A stretch of 64,000 bases of DNA, from NCBI GenBank assembly GCA_937958995.1, contig CALGAP010000016.1, forward strand, positions 1 to 64,000, read 5' to 3'. Of the stretch, positions 1-8,645 are shown in pieces (the first letter of the stretch is position 1; each line of letters starts with the position of its first letter). Source of the stretch: an uncultured Chitinophagaceae bacterium. GTDB lineage: Bacteria; Bacteroidota; Bacteroidia; Chitinophagales; Chitinophagaceae. The notes under the pieces are model-generated. The model saw only the letters and a list, made by a program, of their open reading frames with translations. It did no database searches and had not been told where the DNA came from. The position numbers were made by a program, and so were the translations under genes.

Positions 1-5
1 CGGAT

Positions 6-76
6 TGCCCGATAGTATAATGGTAGTACGACAGATTTTGGTTCTGTTTGTCTTGGTTCGAATCCAGGTCGGGCAA
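6..76 (+). tRNA. tRNA-Gln (anticodon TTG)
   Basis: This is a complete cloverleaf. The acceptor stem TGCCCGA (6-12) pairs with TCGGGCA (69-75), and the discriminator base is A76. The anticodon stem is ACAGA/TCTGT (31-35/43-47), and its 7-base loop has TTG at 38-40, which reads glutamine codon CAA. The T arm carries GGTTCGAAT, and no CCA is encoded. A second tRNA-Gln with a different anticodon lies 139 bp downstream, so the two probably form one transcription unit. The 77-215 spacer shows no gene. Confidence 0.97.
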
Positions 77-215
77 CTTTCCTCTGCTTAGCATTTCTTT
101 TCAAAATCTTATTATTGTTCAGCAATCGGTGCCGCCAATTCTATAAATGGCTTTGAAATAATCGGTCTGATGTTGTACTTTTGGCGGCTCGAAAAGGTAC
201 CGCAAGGTCCTGCAT

Positions 216-286
216 TGTCCGATAGTATAATGGTAGTACGTCAGATTCTGGCTCTGAAGGTCAGGGTTCGAGCCCTTGTCGGACAA
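216..286 (+). tRNA. tRNA-Gln (anticodon CTG)
   Basis: The acceptor stem TGTCCGA (216-222) pairs with TCGGACA (279-285), with discriminator A286. The anticodon stem is TCAGA/TCTGA (241-245/253-257), with CTG at 248-250 in the loop, which reads codon CAG. The D arm is almost identical to that of the upstream tRNA-Gln, which points to tandem duplication and anticodon divergence. The open reading frame of the following sigma factor gene runs back into the T arm of this tRNA, and the gene starts only about 28 bp after its 3' end. Confidence 0.97.
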
Positions 287-314
287 CAACATATCAAACC
301 CAAACGGCCGTTTC

Positions 315-902
315 TTGAATGAACTGGAATTAATACAACAACTCCGGGCTGGAGACGAGTTGGCTTTTAAGAAGTTGGTAGAAAACTACCAGGATATGGT
401 CTATAACACAGCCCTGGGTATAGTTCAAAATCCCGAAGACGCCGAAGACGTAGCGCAGGAAGTGTTTATCCAGGTTTACCGGTCTATTGATCAGTTTAAG
501 GGCGACAGCCGCCTGTCCACCTGGATCTACCGCATCACTACCACCAAGGCGCTGGATCATATACGCAGTAAAAAAAGAAAGAAACGTTTCGCCTTCATTA
601 CCAGCCTTTTCGGTCCCAACGACGAGTTAGTTCACGATCCCGTTGATTTTCACCACCCTGGCGTGAGTCTCGATAAAAAAGAGGAGGCAGCCCTGCTGTT
701 CCGGATGATCGCCCAATTACCCGAAAATCAGAAAGTGGCATTTAACTTGCATAGGACAGAAGGCCTTAGTTACCAGGAAATTGCAGACGTTATGAACATA
801 TCGGTTTCGGCGGTGGAATCGCTCCTTTTCAGAGCCCGCCAGAACCTGAAAAAGATGCTGGAAAAACATTTTTATCAACAGGATAATCCACAGAAACCAT
901 GA
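315..902 (+). CDS. ECF-type RNA polymerase sigma factor
   Basis: This is an extracytoplasmic-function sigma-70 factor of about 195 residues. Region 2 (about residues 15-85) contains the DAEDVAQEVF and STWIYRI motifs used in core binding and -10 recognition. Region 4 (about residues 125-185) has the helix-turn-helix LSYQEIADVMNISVSAVESL. The frame is open back to a TTG at 276, but that codon lies inside the tRNA-Gln. There is no in-frame ATG, so I chose the TTG at 315, directly before NELELIQQL, where family members usually begin. The next two genes encode a small membrane protein and a Spy/CnrX-like protein, so this factor probably responds to an envelope signal through them. The start is the main uncertainty. 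Confidence 0.88.
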   Translation: MNELELIQQLRAGDELAFKKLVENYQDMVYNTALGIVQNPEDAEDVAQEVFIQVYRSIDQFKGDSRLSTWIYRITTTKALDHIRSKKRKKRFAFITSLFGPNDELVHDPVDFHHPGVSLDKKEEAALLFRMIAQLPENQKVAFNLHRTEGLSYQEIADVMNISVSAVESLLFRARQNLKKMLEKHFYQQDNPQKP

Positions 903-966
903 AGTTCGCATGTTTTCTATAGGATTAGCGTCAAAATTGTTAGCTTAGATAAAATAAATAACCGTC

Positions 967-1305
967 ATGTCTACTGAGCACAACAAAACCCAAAAGATTG
1001 AAGACGTCCTGGAGAGCCTCGGCGGTATCCGCCGTGCCAAGGCGCCTGATTTCTTTTATACCCGCCTTAAGGCGCGACTGGACAGTGAGTTGGAAGTTGC
1101 GGGGGGCATTATAGGCAGGTTATTGACCAGGCCCGCTCTGGCCCTGACGCTCGCCGCTATCATCCTGGTTATGAATGTTGCCGTAATTATGCAGTTCTGG
1201 GAACAGGATAATGCCATTTCAAACGATAACTACTCGGCGATGGCTGCCGTTGACTATAACGCCGGCACCTATCCTGTGTATGAAGAAAACCCCGTTGAAC
1301 AATGA
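967..1305 (+). CDS. Small single-pass membrane protein, candidate anti-sigma factor
   Basis: This is a 112-residue protein with a charged N-terminal half (about 1-52). One strong membrane helix follows at about 53-75 (PALALTLAAIILVMNVAVIM), and the C-terminal tail of about 35 residues is acidic. The topology, N-in with a short outside tail, fits the short anti-sigma factors found next to ECF sigma genes, such as CnrY. No named domain is recognisable, so the role is inferred from position: it lies 64 bp after the sigma factor, and its stop overlaps the next gene's start (ATGA, 1302-1305). It could instead be a plain membrane anchor protein. Confidence 0.72.
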   Translation: MSTEHNKTQKIEDVLESLGGIRRAKAPDFFYTRLKARLDSELEVAGGIIGRLLTRPALALTLAAIILVMNVAVIMQFWEQDNAISNDNYSAMAAVDYNAGTYPVYEENPVEQ

Positions 1306-1805
1306 CAAGACCGTCCAGACAAAAATGGTTGCTGGTTTTGGTAGGCATTTTATTCGTAACTAATATCATCACACTCACAGTTCTCTGGTCAACCAAAAAA
1401 TCAAAGGACGCACACACTCCTCCCCCACGCCCCCGCATGGGTATGTTTATAGTTGACCAAATGAAATTCGACAGCACCCAGGAAGCAGAATACTGGAAAT
1501 TGCGCGACTCCATGATGGAAAGACAACGCCCCGTCTGGGACTCTATACGCGCAGCGAGAAAAAGATTTTTCGATCTCACCAATCAGCCTGACGTAAACGA
1601 TTCATTGTTGCAACAACGCGCCAGTGAAGTGATGGCTTATCAAAAAAGACTCGACTCTATAACACTGCGTCATTTTCAACAGGTAAGAACACTGGTTCAT
1701 CCCGACCAGGTGGAAAAATTTGACACTGTCATACAGGAGATCGTGAACCGCATGACGCCCCAGCGCAGACCCAACAACAAAGATTCCGCACAGAAGAAAT
1801 AAGAA
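1302..1805 (+). CDS. Spy/CpxP/CnrX-like periplasmic sensor protein
   Basis: This is a 166-residue protein with an N-terminal membrane anchor (about 9-29) and a Pro-rich linker, followed by a mostly alpha-helical, Arg/Gln-rich domain. Segments such as LTNQ and VHPDQVEKF match the LTxxQ-type repeats of the heavy-metal-sensing Spy/CpxP/ZraP/CnrX superfamily. Family members are periplasmic chaperones or metal sensors. The start overlaps the preceding stop (ATGA), so translation is probably coupled. With the sigma factor and the small membrane protein it forms a set resembling cnrH-cnrY-cnrX. The C terminus is Lys-rich and disordered. The metal ligands, if any, cannot be assigned by eye. Confidence 0.75.
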
Positions 1806-1881
1806 TTACCACGAAAAGAGTATTGCCCGCTAACGATCTGGCAACTATTTTGCGCATTCCTGAATAAATAAAACACCCATC

Positions 1882-2559
1882 ATGAAAAAATTTCTGATTG
1901 CTTCTGCTTCATTCTTCTTTGCGTACAACGTCAACGCCCAAGATTGTTCCGGTTACTATTTCATGCAAAGTAACAAGGTCATCGAAATGACGATTTACAA
2001 CCGGAAAGGCAATCCCGAAGGCAGACAGGTTTATACCATCAGTGATGTGAAAAATTCCGGCGGAACTACCACCAGCAATTTTCAGTCGGAGATGTTCGAC
2101 AAAAAAGGAAAGTCTGTGGTAAAAAGCTCCGGCAGCATGCAATGCAAAGGCGGCGTGATGCTGGTGGACATGAAAATGATGTTGCCACAGCAGCAACAGG
2201 AACAGTTTTCCAAGGCAGAAGCCAAAATGGAAAACTTCTATATTGAATATCCCAACGACATGAAGCCCGGCGATGCCTTGAAAGATGCTACCATGAATCT
2301 TGATGTAGATGCCAATGGCATGAAACAAAACGTGACCATGGTAGTGAACAACCGCAAAGTAGTAGGCAAAGAAAGCGTTACTACCACTGCCGGCACCTGG
2401 GAGTGCTTCAAAATTGCTTACAAGAGCAGGATTACTGTCAAAACCATGGGCATTGGCATACCCATCAATATCGAAGGGTTTGAATGGTATGCACCAGGTT
2501 TTGGTATTGTGAAAACAGAAAGCAAACAAGGCGGCACAGCTATTACCGCCATCAAATAA
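1882..2559 (+). CDS. TapB-like / DUF3108-like secreted protein
   Basis: This is a 225-residue protein with a clear signal peptide (MKKFLIASASFFFAYNVNA, cut after AQ), so it is exported to the periplasm or outer membrane. The mature part is a beta-rich domain. It contains KPGDALKDATM and GTWECFKIAYK, and it ends with WYAPGFGIVKTES, the closing signature of the DUF3108/TapB-like proteins common in Bacteroidota. The biochemical role is not established. It stands alone on the plus strand and converges on the nucleotide-sugar operon with only 7 bp between the stops, and I see no strong terminator there. Confidence 0.75.
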   Translation: MKKFLIASASFFFAYNVNAQDCSGYYFMQSNKVIEMTIYNRKGNPEGRQVYTISDVKNSGGTTTSNFQSEMFDKKGKSVVKSSGSMQCKGGVMLVDMKMMLPQQQQEQFSKAEAKMENFYIEYPNDMKPGDALKDATMNLDVDANGMKQNVTMVVNNRKVVGKESVTTTAGTWECFKIAYKSRITVKTMGIGIPINIEGFEWYAPGFGIVKTESKQGGTAITAIK

Positions 2560-2566
2560 ATTTTAT

Positions 2567-3778
2567 TTAACGCCTGGGTTCCTGCTCAACGATTTCCCAG
2601 AATCGCGCGACGCGGGCTTCCCAGGTGTTTTCTTCTGCCACCGCCATTCGCTTTTGCTTCAGCGCCTCGTTGTTCTCCTCAATCGCTTTATCGATGGTGG
2701 TTAAAAATTCTTCGTGACTATCTACCACATAGGCTACGTCGCGGAACGTATAAATGTCTTCGGAAAAATGAGTGGCAATAACCGGTTTACCCGCTGCCAG
2801 GTACTCATTAATCTTCAGCGGGTAAATGCTGCGCGTGAGTGTGTTTTTACGAAATGGAATTAATACGCAGTCGAAGTATTGCAAATAGTTGGGTAGTTCG
2901 GTGATCTTGCGCGGACCGGCAAAAATTACGTTGGGCATTTTATCAAGACCCACTTCCTTGTACTCGTTGCCCTGAATGGGGCCCACAAAAAAGAGGATTT
3001 TGTCTTTGTGATATTCTGCCACCTTCTTCAGCAACTCAAAATCGGAGCGGTATTCAATGCTGCCGGTATAGCCGATGATTTTTTGCGTGATACCTTCCAG
3101 TTCTGGGGGCTTTGGCAACTCTTCCGTCGCGGCTTTCCGGAATATGTCTATATCTGCTGCATTGGGATGGAAGTAAACATTTTTTGAAAAAGCACTCTTC
3201 AGCCGCGTCAGTTCTTTAGATGTGCAAAGTGTGTAATCGAAATTGCGAATAATCCTTTCTTCCAGCCTTGTACCATGACGGTTTGAGTAAGCCACCTGGC
3301 TGATATCATCCATTGACTGGTAAATGGTGCGCAACGGCCTGATATCGGAGGGGAGTTTTTGTACAAAATAGGGATCGAAAAAATTTACGTATATAAAATT
3401 CTTTATTCCAAAATCTTTGATCGTGCTTCGAATGGCTTTCAACACGATCTTATCATTGATGGCCGCGAGTTGATTGTATAAAAAACCGGGTGGTAAGAAA
3501 TTAATGGGTATGGTTAGCCGGGGTGTTACGATGGTGAGCGATGAGGGTAGCGAAGGTGGATTAGCATAAATATCTTTACCCGTCAGCAATGCTTTTTTGC
3601 GCCACTTAATTTGCTGTGATTTTCTTTCAGCAAAAAAATCCTTCCACGAAAAAGGATGTTCGATAAAAAACACGCGGTTGTTTTTCGCAAACTCTTTGGC
3701 CAGCGACAATGCAGGCGATGAAATGGCGCTATCCCATCGCGATAAACTAAAACATACTATATCACATTGCCGGTTCAT
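2567..3778 (-). CDS. Glycosyltransferase, GT-B fold (GT1/GT4-like)
   Basis: This cytoplasmic glycosyltransferase of about 403 residues is the last gene of the nucleotide-sugar operon and probably adds one of the sugars made by its neighbours to a surface glycan. The N-terminal half is the acceptor domain. The C-terminal Rossmann half has IIGYTGSIEYRSDFELL, VIFAGPRKITELPNYLQ and SIYPLKINEYLAAGKPVI, typical of TuaH-like GT4 enzymes. The frame is open to 3823, but the ATG at 3778 overlaps the rmlD stop in an ATGA arrangement (3775-3778) and begins MNRQCDIVCF, so this start is preferred. The exact donor and acceptor cannot be read from sequence. Confidence 0.85.
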   Translation of the reverse strand: MNRQCDIVCFSLSRWDSAISSPALSLAKEFAKNNRVFFIEHPFSWKDFFAERKSQQIKWRKKALLTGKDIYANPPSLPSSLTIVTPRLTIPINFLPPGFLYNQLAAINDKIVLKAIRSTIKDFGIKNFIYVNFFDPYFVQKLPSDIRPLRTIYQSMDDISQVAYSNRHGTRLEERIIRNFDYTLCTSKELTRLKSAFSKNVYFHPNAADIDIFRKAATEELPKPPELEGITQKIIGYTGSIEYRSDFELLKKVAEYHKDKILFFVGPIQGNEYKEVGLDKMPNVIFAGPRKITELPNYLQYFDCVLIPFRKNTLTRSIYPLKINEYLAAGKPVIATHFSEDIYTFRDVAYVVDSHEEFLTTIDKAIEENNEALKQKRMAVAEENTWEARVARFWEIVEQEPRR

Positions 3779-4719
3779 ACATTCTTCAGTTTTTGCAGGC
3801 ATCGCTCCAGCGCATCTCTCCAATCGGGTATTTCACAACGATACGTGGCTGCAATTTTATTTGTATCCAGCAAAGAAAATGATGGTCTCTTTGCCGGTGT
3901 AGGGTATTGCGAAGAAGGAATGGGATTCACCACGCAATTACTATGCGTCATATCCCTGATGGCCACCGCGAAATCGTACCAACTGATGCGGCCACGGTTG
4001 CTGTAATGATAGATGCCGGGAGTCCAGTGCCCGGTCACCAGTGCAGGGTGCAGGGTTGGTCGTGGCGGGTTTTGTGTTTCGGGAAATTTAGGCCTTGTGT
4101 CAGGTGCAGCTACCGTGATGATGTGCATAATGCAATTGGCCAGATCCGCAGCATAGGTAGGCGCGCCAATTTGGTCATTCACCACATTGATGGATGGCCG
4201 CTCCCCCATAAGGCGCAACATCGTCTTCACAAAATTGTGACCATAGCTGCTATATACCCAGGCAGTGCGAATGATGATGGCATCGGAATTTTTTTCGAGA
4301 CAAAGCTGCTCGCCTTTCAGCTTCGATGCGCCATAAGTATTGATGGGATTCACCGGCGCATCTTCTTTATATGGCAGGGGTGATTGCCCGTCGAAAACAT
4401 AGTCGGTGGAAATATGAATGAGTTTCGTGTTGTGCTTCGTGCAGGCGGCGGCTATGGTGGCCGTGCCGGCAGCATTTACTGCAAAGGCCGTTTCTTTTTC
4501 TGTTTCAGCTTTGTCAACCGCAGTATAGGCAGCGCAGTTAATGCAAAAGGCAGGCTGATGTTTTGCAAAAAACGCTTCCACTTTCGCCTCATCGTGGATG
4601 GGCAAATCTTCTTTGGTGGCAAAAACAAAATCGTAATTATCGTGGTAAGGAGCCAGCTCCTGTAGTTCTTTTCCCAACTGACCATTGGCGCCTGTAACAA
4701 GAATAACCGGTTTTGCCAT
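3775..4719 (-). CDS. rmlD: dTDP-4-dehydrorhamnose reductase RmlD
   Basis: This 314-residue enzyme catalyses the last step to dTDP-L-rhamnose, the NAD(P)H reduction of dTDP-4-keto-L-rhamnose. The N-terminal dinucleotide-binding motif is VTGANGQLGKEL. INCAAYTAVDKAE is the RmlD signature, and YGASKLKGE holds the catalytic YxxxK pair. The residues TDYVFDG and RTAWVYS are also typical of the family. It lies 11 bp after rmlC and overlaps the glycosyltransferase start, inside a tight minus-strand operon. Length and motifs are normal. Confidence 0.96.
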   Translation of the reverse strand: MAKPVILVTGANGQLGKELQELAPYHDNYDFVFATKEDLPIHDEAKVEAFFAKHQPAFCINCAAYTAVDKAETEKETAFAVNAAGTATIAAACTKHNTKLIHISTDYVFDGQSPLPYKEDAPVNPINTYGASKLKGEQLCLEKNSDAIIIRTAWVYSSYGHNFVKTMLRLMGERPSINVVNDQIGAPTYAADLANCIMHIITVAAPDTRPKFPETQNPPRPTLHPALVTGHWTPGIYHYSNRGRISWYDFAVAIRDMTHSNCVVNPIPSSQYPTPAKRPSFSLLDTNKIAATYRCEIPDWRDALERCLQKLKNV

Positions 4720-4730
4720 AGACTGAAGTG

Positions 4731-5291
4731 TTAACCTTCCAGTACAAAATTGTTTTTACAGTCCGCGAATAAAGGGTTGTGAAGATCTTTATCAGAAACC
4801 AACTCTTTGCCCGGGGGAATTTTCCAGTCTATCTGCAACACGGGATCATTATAAATTATGCCGGCTTCGCTTTCTTTATGGTAAAATTCATCGCATTTGT
4901 ACAACACATCGGCCGTTTCGCTCAGCACCGAAAAGCCATGCGCAAAACCGCGCGGTATATACAACTGCTTTTTGTTTTCGGATGAAAGTTCAATCGCAAA
5001 ATGCTGTCCATAGGTGGGCGAACCTTTGCGAATATCAACCGCCACATCCCATATTCTTCCGTTCAGCACTCTTACCAGCTTAGACTGCGCGTGCGGCGCC
5101 AACTGGTAATGCAAACCGCGAATAACACCATAAGTGCTGTGCGATTGATTATCCTGCACGAACGGCCTGGTGATGCCTTCACGCGCAAATATTTTTTCAT
5201 TGAAAGCTTCATAGAAAAAACCCCTGGCGTCTTCAAAAACTACCGGCTCATAGATCAGTAAGCCTTTTAATGGGGTCTCGGTAAACGGCAT
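4731..5291 (-). CDS. rmlC: dTDP-4-dehydrorhamnose 3,5-epimerase RmlC
   Basis: This is a cupin-fold epimerase of about 186 residues that converts dTDP-4-keto-6-deoxyglucose to its L-lyxo isomer. RGFFYEAFN opens the fold, and NQSHSTYGVIRGLHYQ contains the catalytic His. DVAVDIRKGSPTYGQ and YIPRGFAHGFSVLSE are standard RmlC motifs. The frame is open to 5363, overlapping rmlB, but the extra N-terminal residues do not look like RmlC. The ATG at 5291, 5 bp after the rmlB stop, begins MPFTETPLKG and is taken as the start. Confidence 0.96.
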   Translation of the reverse strand: MPFTETPLKGLLIYEPVVFEDARGFFYEAFNEKIFAREGITRPFVQDNQSHSTYGVIRGLHYQLAPHAQSKLVRVLNGRIWDVAVDIRKGSPTYGQHFAIELSSENKKQLYIPRGFAHGFSVLSETADVLYKCDEFYHKESEAGIIYNDPVLQIDWKIPPGKELVSDKDLHNPLFADCKNNFVLEG

Positions 5292-5296
5292 AGGAT

Positions 5297-6358
5297 CTAT
5301 CGTTTTACGTATTGCTCTTCGTAATAGTGTAAATAATCGCCGGAGGTTACATGTTTTACCCACTCCTGGTTAGCGAGATACCAGTCAACGGTTTTTTCCA
5401 AACCCTCTTCAAACTGCAGCGAGGGTTTCCAACCCAGTTCCTTATTCAGCTTGGTAGCATCGATGGCATAGCGCAGGTCGTGACCCGGGCGGTCTTTTAC
5501 ATAAGTGATCAGTTTGGCTGAAGTTCCCTCAGGTCTTCCCAGCTTTTTATCCATGATGCGGCAAAGCAAGTGAACGAGATCAATATTCTTCCACTCATTA
5601 AAACCGCCGATATTGTACTTCTCACCTGTTTTTCCCTTATGAAAAATGATATCGATTGCGCGCGCATGATCCTCCACATATAGCCAGTCGCGCACATTCT
5701 CTCCCTTACCATACACCGGCAGCGGTTTATTGGTAAGAATATTATTGATCATTAAAGGAATCAGTTTTTCGGGAAAATGATGCGAGCCATAATTGTTGCT
5801 GCAATTGCTCAGCACCACGGGCAGGTGATAGGTATGATAATACGCCATCACAAAATGGTCTGATGCCGCTTTGGAAGCAGAATAAGGTGAGCGGGGATCG
5901 TAGGGTGTTTCTTCGGTAAAAAGTCCCTCTTCGCCCAGCGAGCCATATACTTCATCGGTTGACACATGATAGAACAATTTTCCTGCTGTGTCTTTCCAGT
6001 ATTTGCGGCAGGTATTCAGCAGCACCACGGTGCCCAGCACATTCGTTTTTACAAAAGCCAATGGGTCTTTGATGGAGCGGTCTACATGACTTTCGGCAGC
6101 CAGGTGAATCACTGAATCAAACTGGTAGCGCTCAAACAGCGCTTCTATCTGTTGTTCGCTCGTGATATCGGCTCTTTCAAACCGGTAATTGGGCTTACCC
6201 TCCAAGTCTTTCAGGTTCTCCATATTGCCTGCATAGGTAAGCGCATCGGCCACCACAATTTGATAGTTGGGGTATTTGTTTACGAACAAACGAGTGACAT
6301 GCGAGCCGATAAAACCCGCGCCGCCTGTGACCATTATTTTTTTCTCAAACTGGCTCAT
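5297..6358 (-). CDS. rmlB: dTDP-glucose 4,6-dehydratase RmlB
   Basis: This is a 353-residue extended short-chain dehydrogenase that converts dTDP-glucose to dTDP-4-keto-6-deoxyglucose. VTGGAGFIGSH is the NAD-binding loop, HLAAESHVDRS and STDEVYG are dehydratase signatures, and YSASKAASD holds the catalytic YxxxK. NNYGSHHFPEKLIP and VKDRPGHDLRYAID complete the family pattern. It follows the UDP-sugar dehydrogenase by one base and precedes rmlC by 5 bp. RmlA, which makes the dTDP-glucose substrate, is not in this window and must be encoded elsewhere. Confidence 0.97.
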   Translation of the reverse strand: MSQFEKKIMVTGGAGFIGSHVTRLFVNKYPNYQIVVADALTYAGNMENLKDLEGKPNYRFERADITSEQQIEALFERYQFDSVIHLAAESHVDRSIKDPLAFVKTNVLGTVVLLNTCRKYWKDTAGKLFYHVSTDEVYGSLGEEGLFTEETPYDPRSPYSASKAASDHFVMAYYHTYHLPVVLSNCSNNYGSHHFPEKLIPLMINNILTNKPLPVYGKGENVRDWLYVEDHARAIDIIFHKGKTGEKYNIGGFNEWKNIDLVHLLCRIMDKKLGRPEGTSAKLITYVKDRPGHDLRYAIDATKLNKELGWKPSLQFEEGLEKTVDWYLANQEWVKHVTSGDYLHYYEEQYVKR

Positions 6359-6359
6359 C

Positions 6360-7640
6360 TTATAAGCTCCAGTACTTGCGACTGGTAATTTTATTTTTAT
6401 AGATTCCCTTCAGGTCTGCTATCATGGCATGTTCATGCGTGATCGACGCAAAATATCGGTCGTCGAGCTCGCGGTAGGGATTATGGGGCACGGTGATCAC
6501 CACCGCATCGTATCCGTTGTTGATTTGGCGGCAAAGCTTCAGGCCATATTCTTCATGCACTTCTTCGGCGTCGGCATAAGGGTCTTCCACGTCCACATGA
6601 ATATTGAAGGCCAGCAGTTCTTTTACCGTGTCAATAATTTTCGAGTTGCGTATATCGCTCACGTTCTCTTTAAAGGTACAGCCTTTGATCAGCACTTGGG
6701 GCTGATTTGAATTGCGCAGCACGTGCGTAATGATTTTGCGGGCCACGTATTTCGCCATATCATCGTTGATATAACGGCTGGCCGCAATCACTCTTGAATC
6801 ATATCCCAGTGATGCGGCTTTGTAAGTGAGATAGTAGGGATCCACGCCAATGCAATGACCTCCTACGAGTCCCGGACCAAATTTCAGGAAATTCCATTTT
6901 GTGCCAGCGGCTTCAATCACATCGTAGGTATTCACGCCCATGCGGTCGAAAATGAGCGAGAGCTCATTCATGAGCGCGATATTCAGGTCGCGCTGCGTAT
7001 TTTCCACGATCTTGGAAGCTTCTGCTACCTTAATAGTAGGCGCGCGGTGCACACCCGCGTCTACTACCAATTCGTAAGTCTTTGCAATTTGGTCGAGCGC
7101 TTCGGCATCGCAGCCAGACACCACTTTCACTACCGTCTTCAGCGTATGTACTTTATCGCCAGGGTTGATGCGTTCGGGAGAATAACCGAGCTTGAAATCT
7201 TTTCCCACTTTCAATCCCGATACTCTTTCAATCACAGGCAAACAATCTTCTTCTGTACAGCCGGGGTAAGTAGTGGATTCGTATACGACGTAGTCGCCCT
7301 TCTTCAACACTTTGCCGATGGTTTCTGAAGCGCCCAGCAAAGGTTTCAGGTCGGGCACATTGTATTTGTCAACCGGAGTGGGAACAGCCACTATGAAAAA
7401 CTGCGCCTGTTTCAGCATTTCTATGTCGCTGGTGAAGACAATATCGCGGTTCTCAAACTCTGTTGCATCCACTTCTTTGCTGGGGTCGATGCCTTTCTTC
7501 ATCAGCTGGATGCGCTTTTCGTTGATATCAAAACCAATCACGGAGATTTTCCGCGCAAATTCAAGCGCAATGGGAAGTCCTACATAGCCTAAACCAATTA
7601 CGCCGAGTTTTGCCTTCTTGTCAACTAATTGCTGATACAT
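6360..7640 (-). CDS. UDP-N-acetylhexosamine 6-dehydrogenase (WbpO/TviB type)
   Basis: This is a 426-residue nucleotide-sugar dehydrogenase of the UDP-glucose/GDP-mannose dehydrogenase superfamily. GVIGLGYVGLPIA is the NAD-binding motif. YESTTYPGCTEEDC and GYSPERINPGD are typical of the WbpO/TviB/VipA subgroup, which oxidises UDP-GlcNAc or UDP-GalNAc to the uronic acid. GGHCIGVDPYYL contains the catalytic Cys. The C-terminal UDP-binding domain includes KGCTFKENVSDIRNSK. The neighbouring WbpE-like aminotransferase supports an N-acetylated uronic acid route. Which epimer is the substrate cannot be settled by eye. Confidence 0.9.
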   Translation of the reverse strand: MYQQLVDKKAKLGVIGLGYVGLPIALEFARKISVIGFDINEKRIQLMKKGIDPSKEVDATEFENRDIVFTSDIEMLKQAQFFIVAVPTPVDKYNVPDLKPLLGASETIGKVLKKGDYVVYESTTYPGCTEEDCLPVIERVSGLKVGKDFKLGYSPERINPGDKVHTLKTVVKVVSGCDAEALDQIAKTYELVVDAGVHRAPTIKVAEASKIVENTQRDLNIALMNELSLIFDRMGVNTYDVIEAAGTKWNFLKFGPGLVGGHCIGVDPYYLTYKAASLGYDSRVIAASRYINDDMAKYVARKIITHVLRNSNQPQVLIKGCTFKENVSDIRNSKIIDTVKELLAFNIHVDVEDPYADAEEVHEEYGLKLCRQINNGYDAVVITVPHNPYRELDDRYFASITHEHAMIADLKGIYKNKITSRKYWSL

Positions 7641-7655
7641 TGTGCAGTTACAAAA

Positions 7656-8639
7656 TTATTTCATGCTAACAAACTCTTTCGGCTGTTTGAACCAATCTTC
7701 AGGAGGTAAAGATTTGAAATATTCGTAAGTAATTTTCAATCCCTCTTTCCTGCTCACCTTGGGTGACCAGCCGAGAATTTCTTTGGCTCGGGTAATATCG
7801 GGGCGTCGTTGCTTGGGATCATCAACTGGCAAGGGTTTGTACACAATTTTTTGTTTGGTGCCAGTGAGTGCGATGATCTCTTCCGCAAACTCTTTCAAAG
7901 TTATTTCGTCGGGATTGCCAATGTTTACCGGCAAATGGTAGTCGCTCATCAGCAGGCGGTAAATGCCTTCTACCAGGTCGTCTACGAAGCAGAAGCTGCG
8001 TGTTTGCGAACCATCGCCAAACACTGTCAGGTCTTCGCCCCGCAGTGCCTGGCCTATGAAAGCGGGTAATGCCCTTCCATCGTTGAGACGCATGCGCGGG
8101 CCATAGGTGTTGAAGATACGCACGATGCGAGTTTCAAGACCGTGGAAATTATGATAGGCCATGGTCATGGCTTCTTGGAAACGCTTGGCTTCATCGTACA
8201 CGCCGCGGGGACCCACGGGGTTTACATTTCCCCAATAATCTTCCGTTTGCGGATGCACCAGCGGGTCGCCATAAATTTCCGAGGTGGAAGCAACCAGTAT
8301 GCGCGCCTTTTTTGCTTTGGCAAGGCCCAGGCAGTTGTGTGTGCCCAGCGAACCTACCTTCAGCGTTTGTATGGGAATTTTGAGATAATCTATCGGGCTG
8401 GCCGGCGATGCAAAATGCAGGATGTACTGCAGTTCGCCGGGCACGTGTATAAATTTGGAAACATCGTGATGGTAAAATTCAAACTGCTCCAGCTTAAACA
8501 GGTGCTCGATATTGCGGAGATCACCCGTAATAAGGTTGTCCATTCCGATTACATGAAATCCTTCCTTGATGAACCGATCACATAAATGGGAGCCCAGGAA
8601 ACCGGCAGCACCGGTTATCAGAACGCGAGGTCTTGACAT
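7656..8639 (-). CDS. UDP-glucuronate decarboxylase (UDP-xylose synthase)
   Basis: This is a 327-residue extended SDR enzyme. ITGAAGFLGSHLCDRF is the NAD-binding motif, HFASPASPIDYLK and ASTSEIYGDP are decarboxylase signatures, and YDEAKRFQE carries the catalytic YxxxK with the Glu and Arg usual for UXS. NTYGPRMRLNDGR and RSFCFVDDLVEG agree. It converts UDP-glucuronate to UDP-xylose (or a 4-keto intermediate). The next gene upstream, UDP-glucose dehydrogenase, makes the substrate, and the two are 6 bp apart, so the operon forms a short UDP-Glc to UDP-GlcA to UDP-Xyl route. Confidence 0.93.
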   Translation of the reverse strand: MSRPRVLITGAAGFLGSHLCDRFIKEGFHVIGMDNLITGDLRNIEHLFKLEQFEFYHHDVSKFIHVPGELQYILHFASPASPIDYLKIPIQTLKVGSLGTHNCLGLAKAKKARILVASTSEIYGDPLVHPQTEDYWGNVNPVGPRGVYDEAKRFQEAMTMAYHNFHGLETRIVRIFNTYGPRMRLNDGRALPAFIGQALRGEDLTVFGDGSQTRSFCFVDDLVEGIYRLLMSDYHLPVNIGNPDEITLKEFAEEIIALTGTKQKIVYKPLPVDDPKQRRPDITRAKEILGWSPKVSRKEGLKITYEYFKSLPPEDWFKQPKEFVSMK

Positions 8640-8645
8640 GTTGAT

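Noticed and set aside
6..286. tRNA-Gln genes as attachment sites of an integrated element
   Set aside because: No integrase is adjacent, and no duplicated tRNA 3' end was seen farther along the window.
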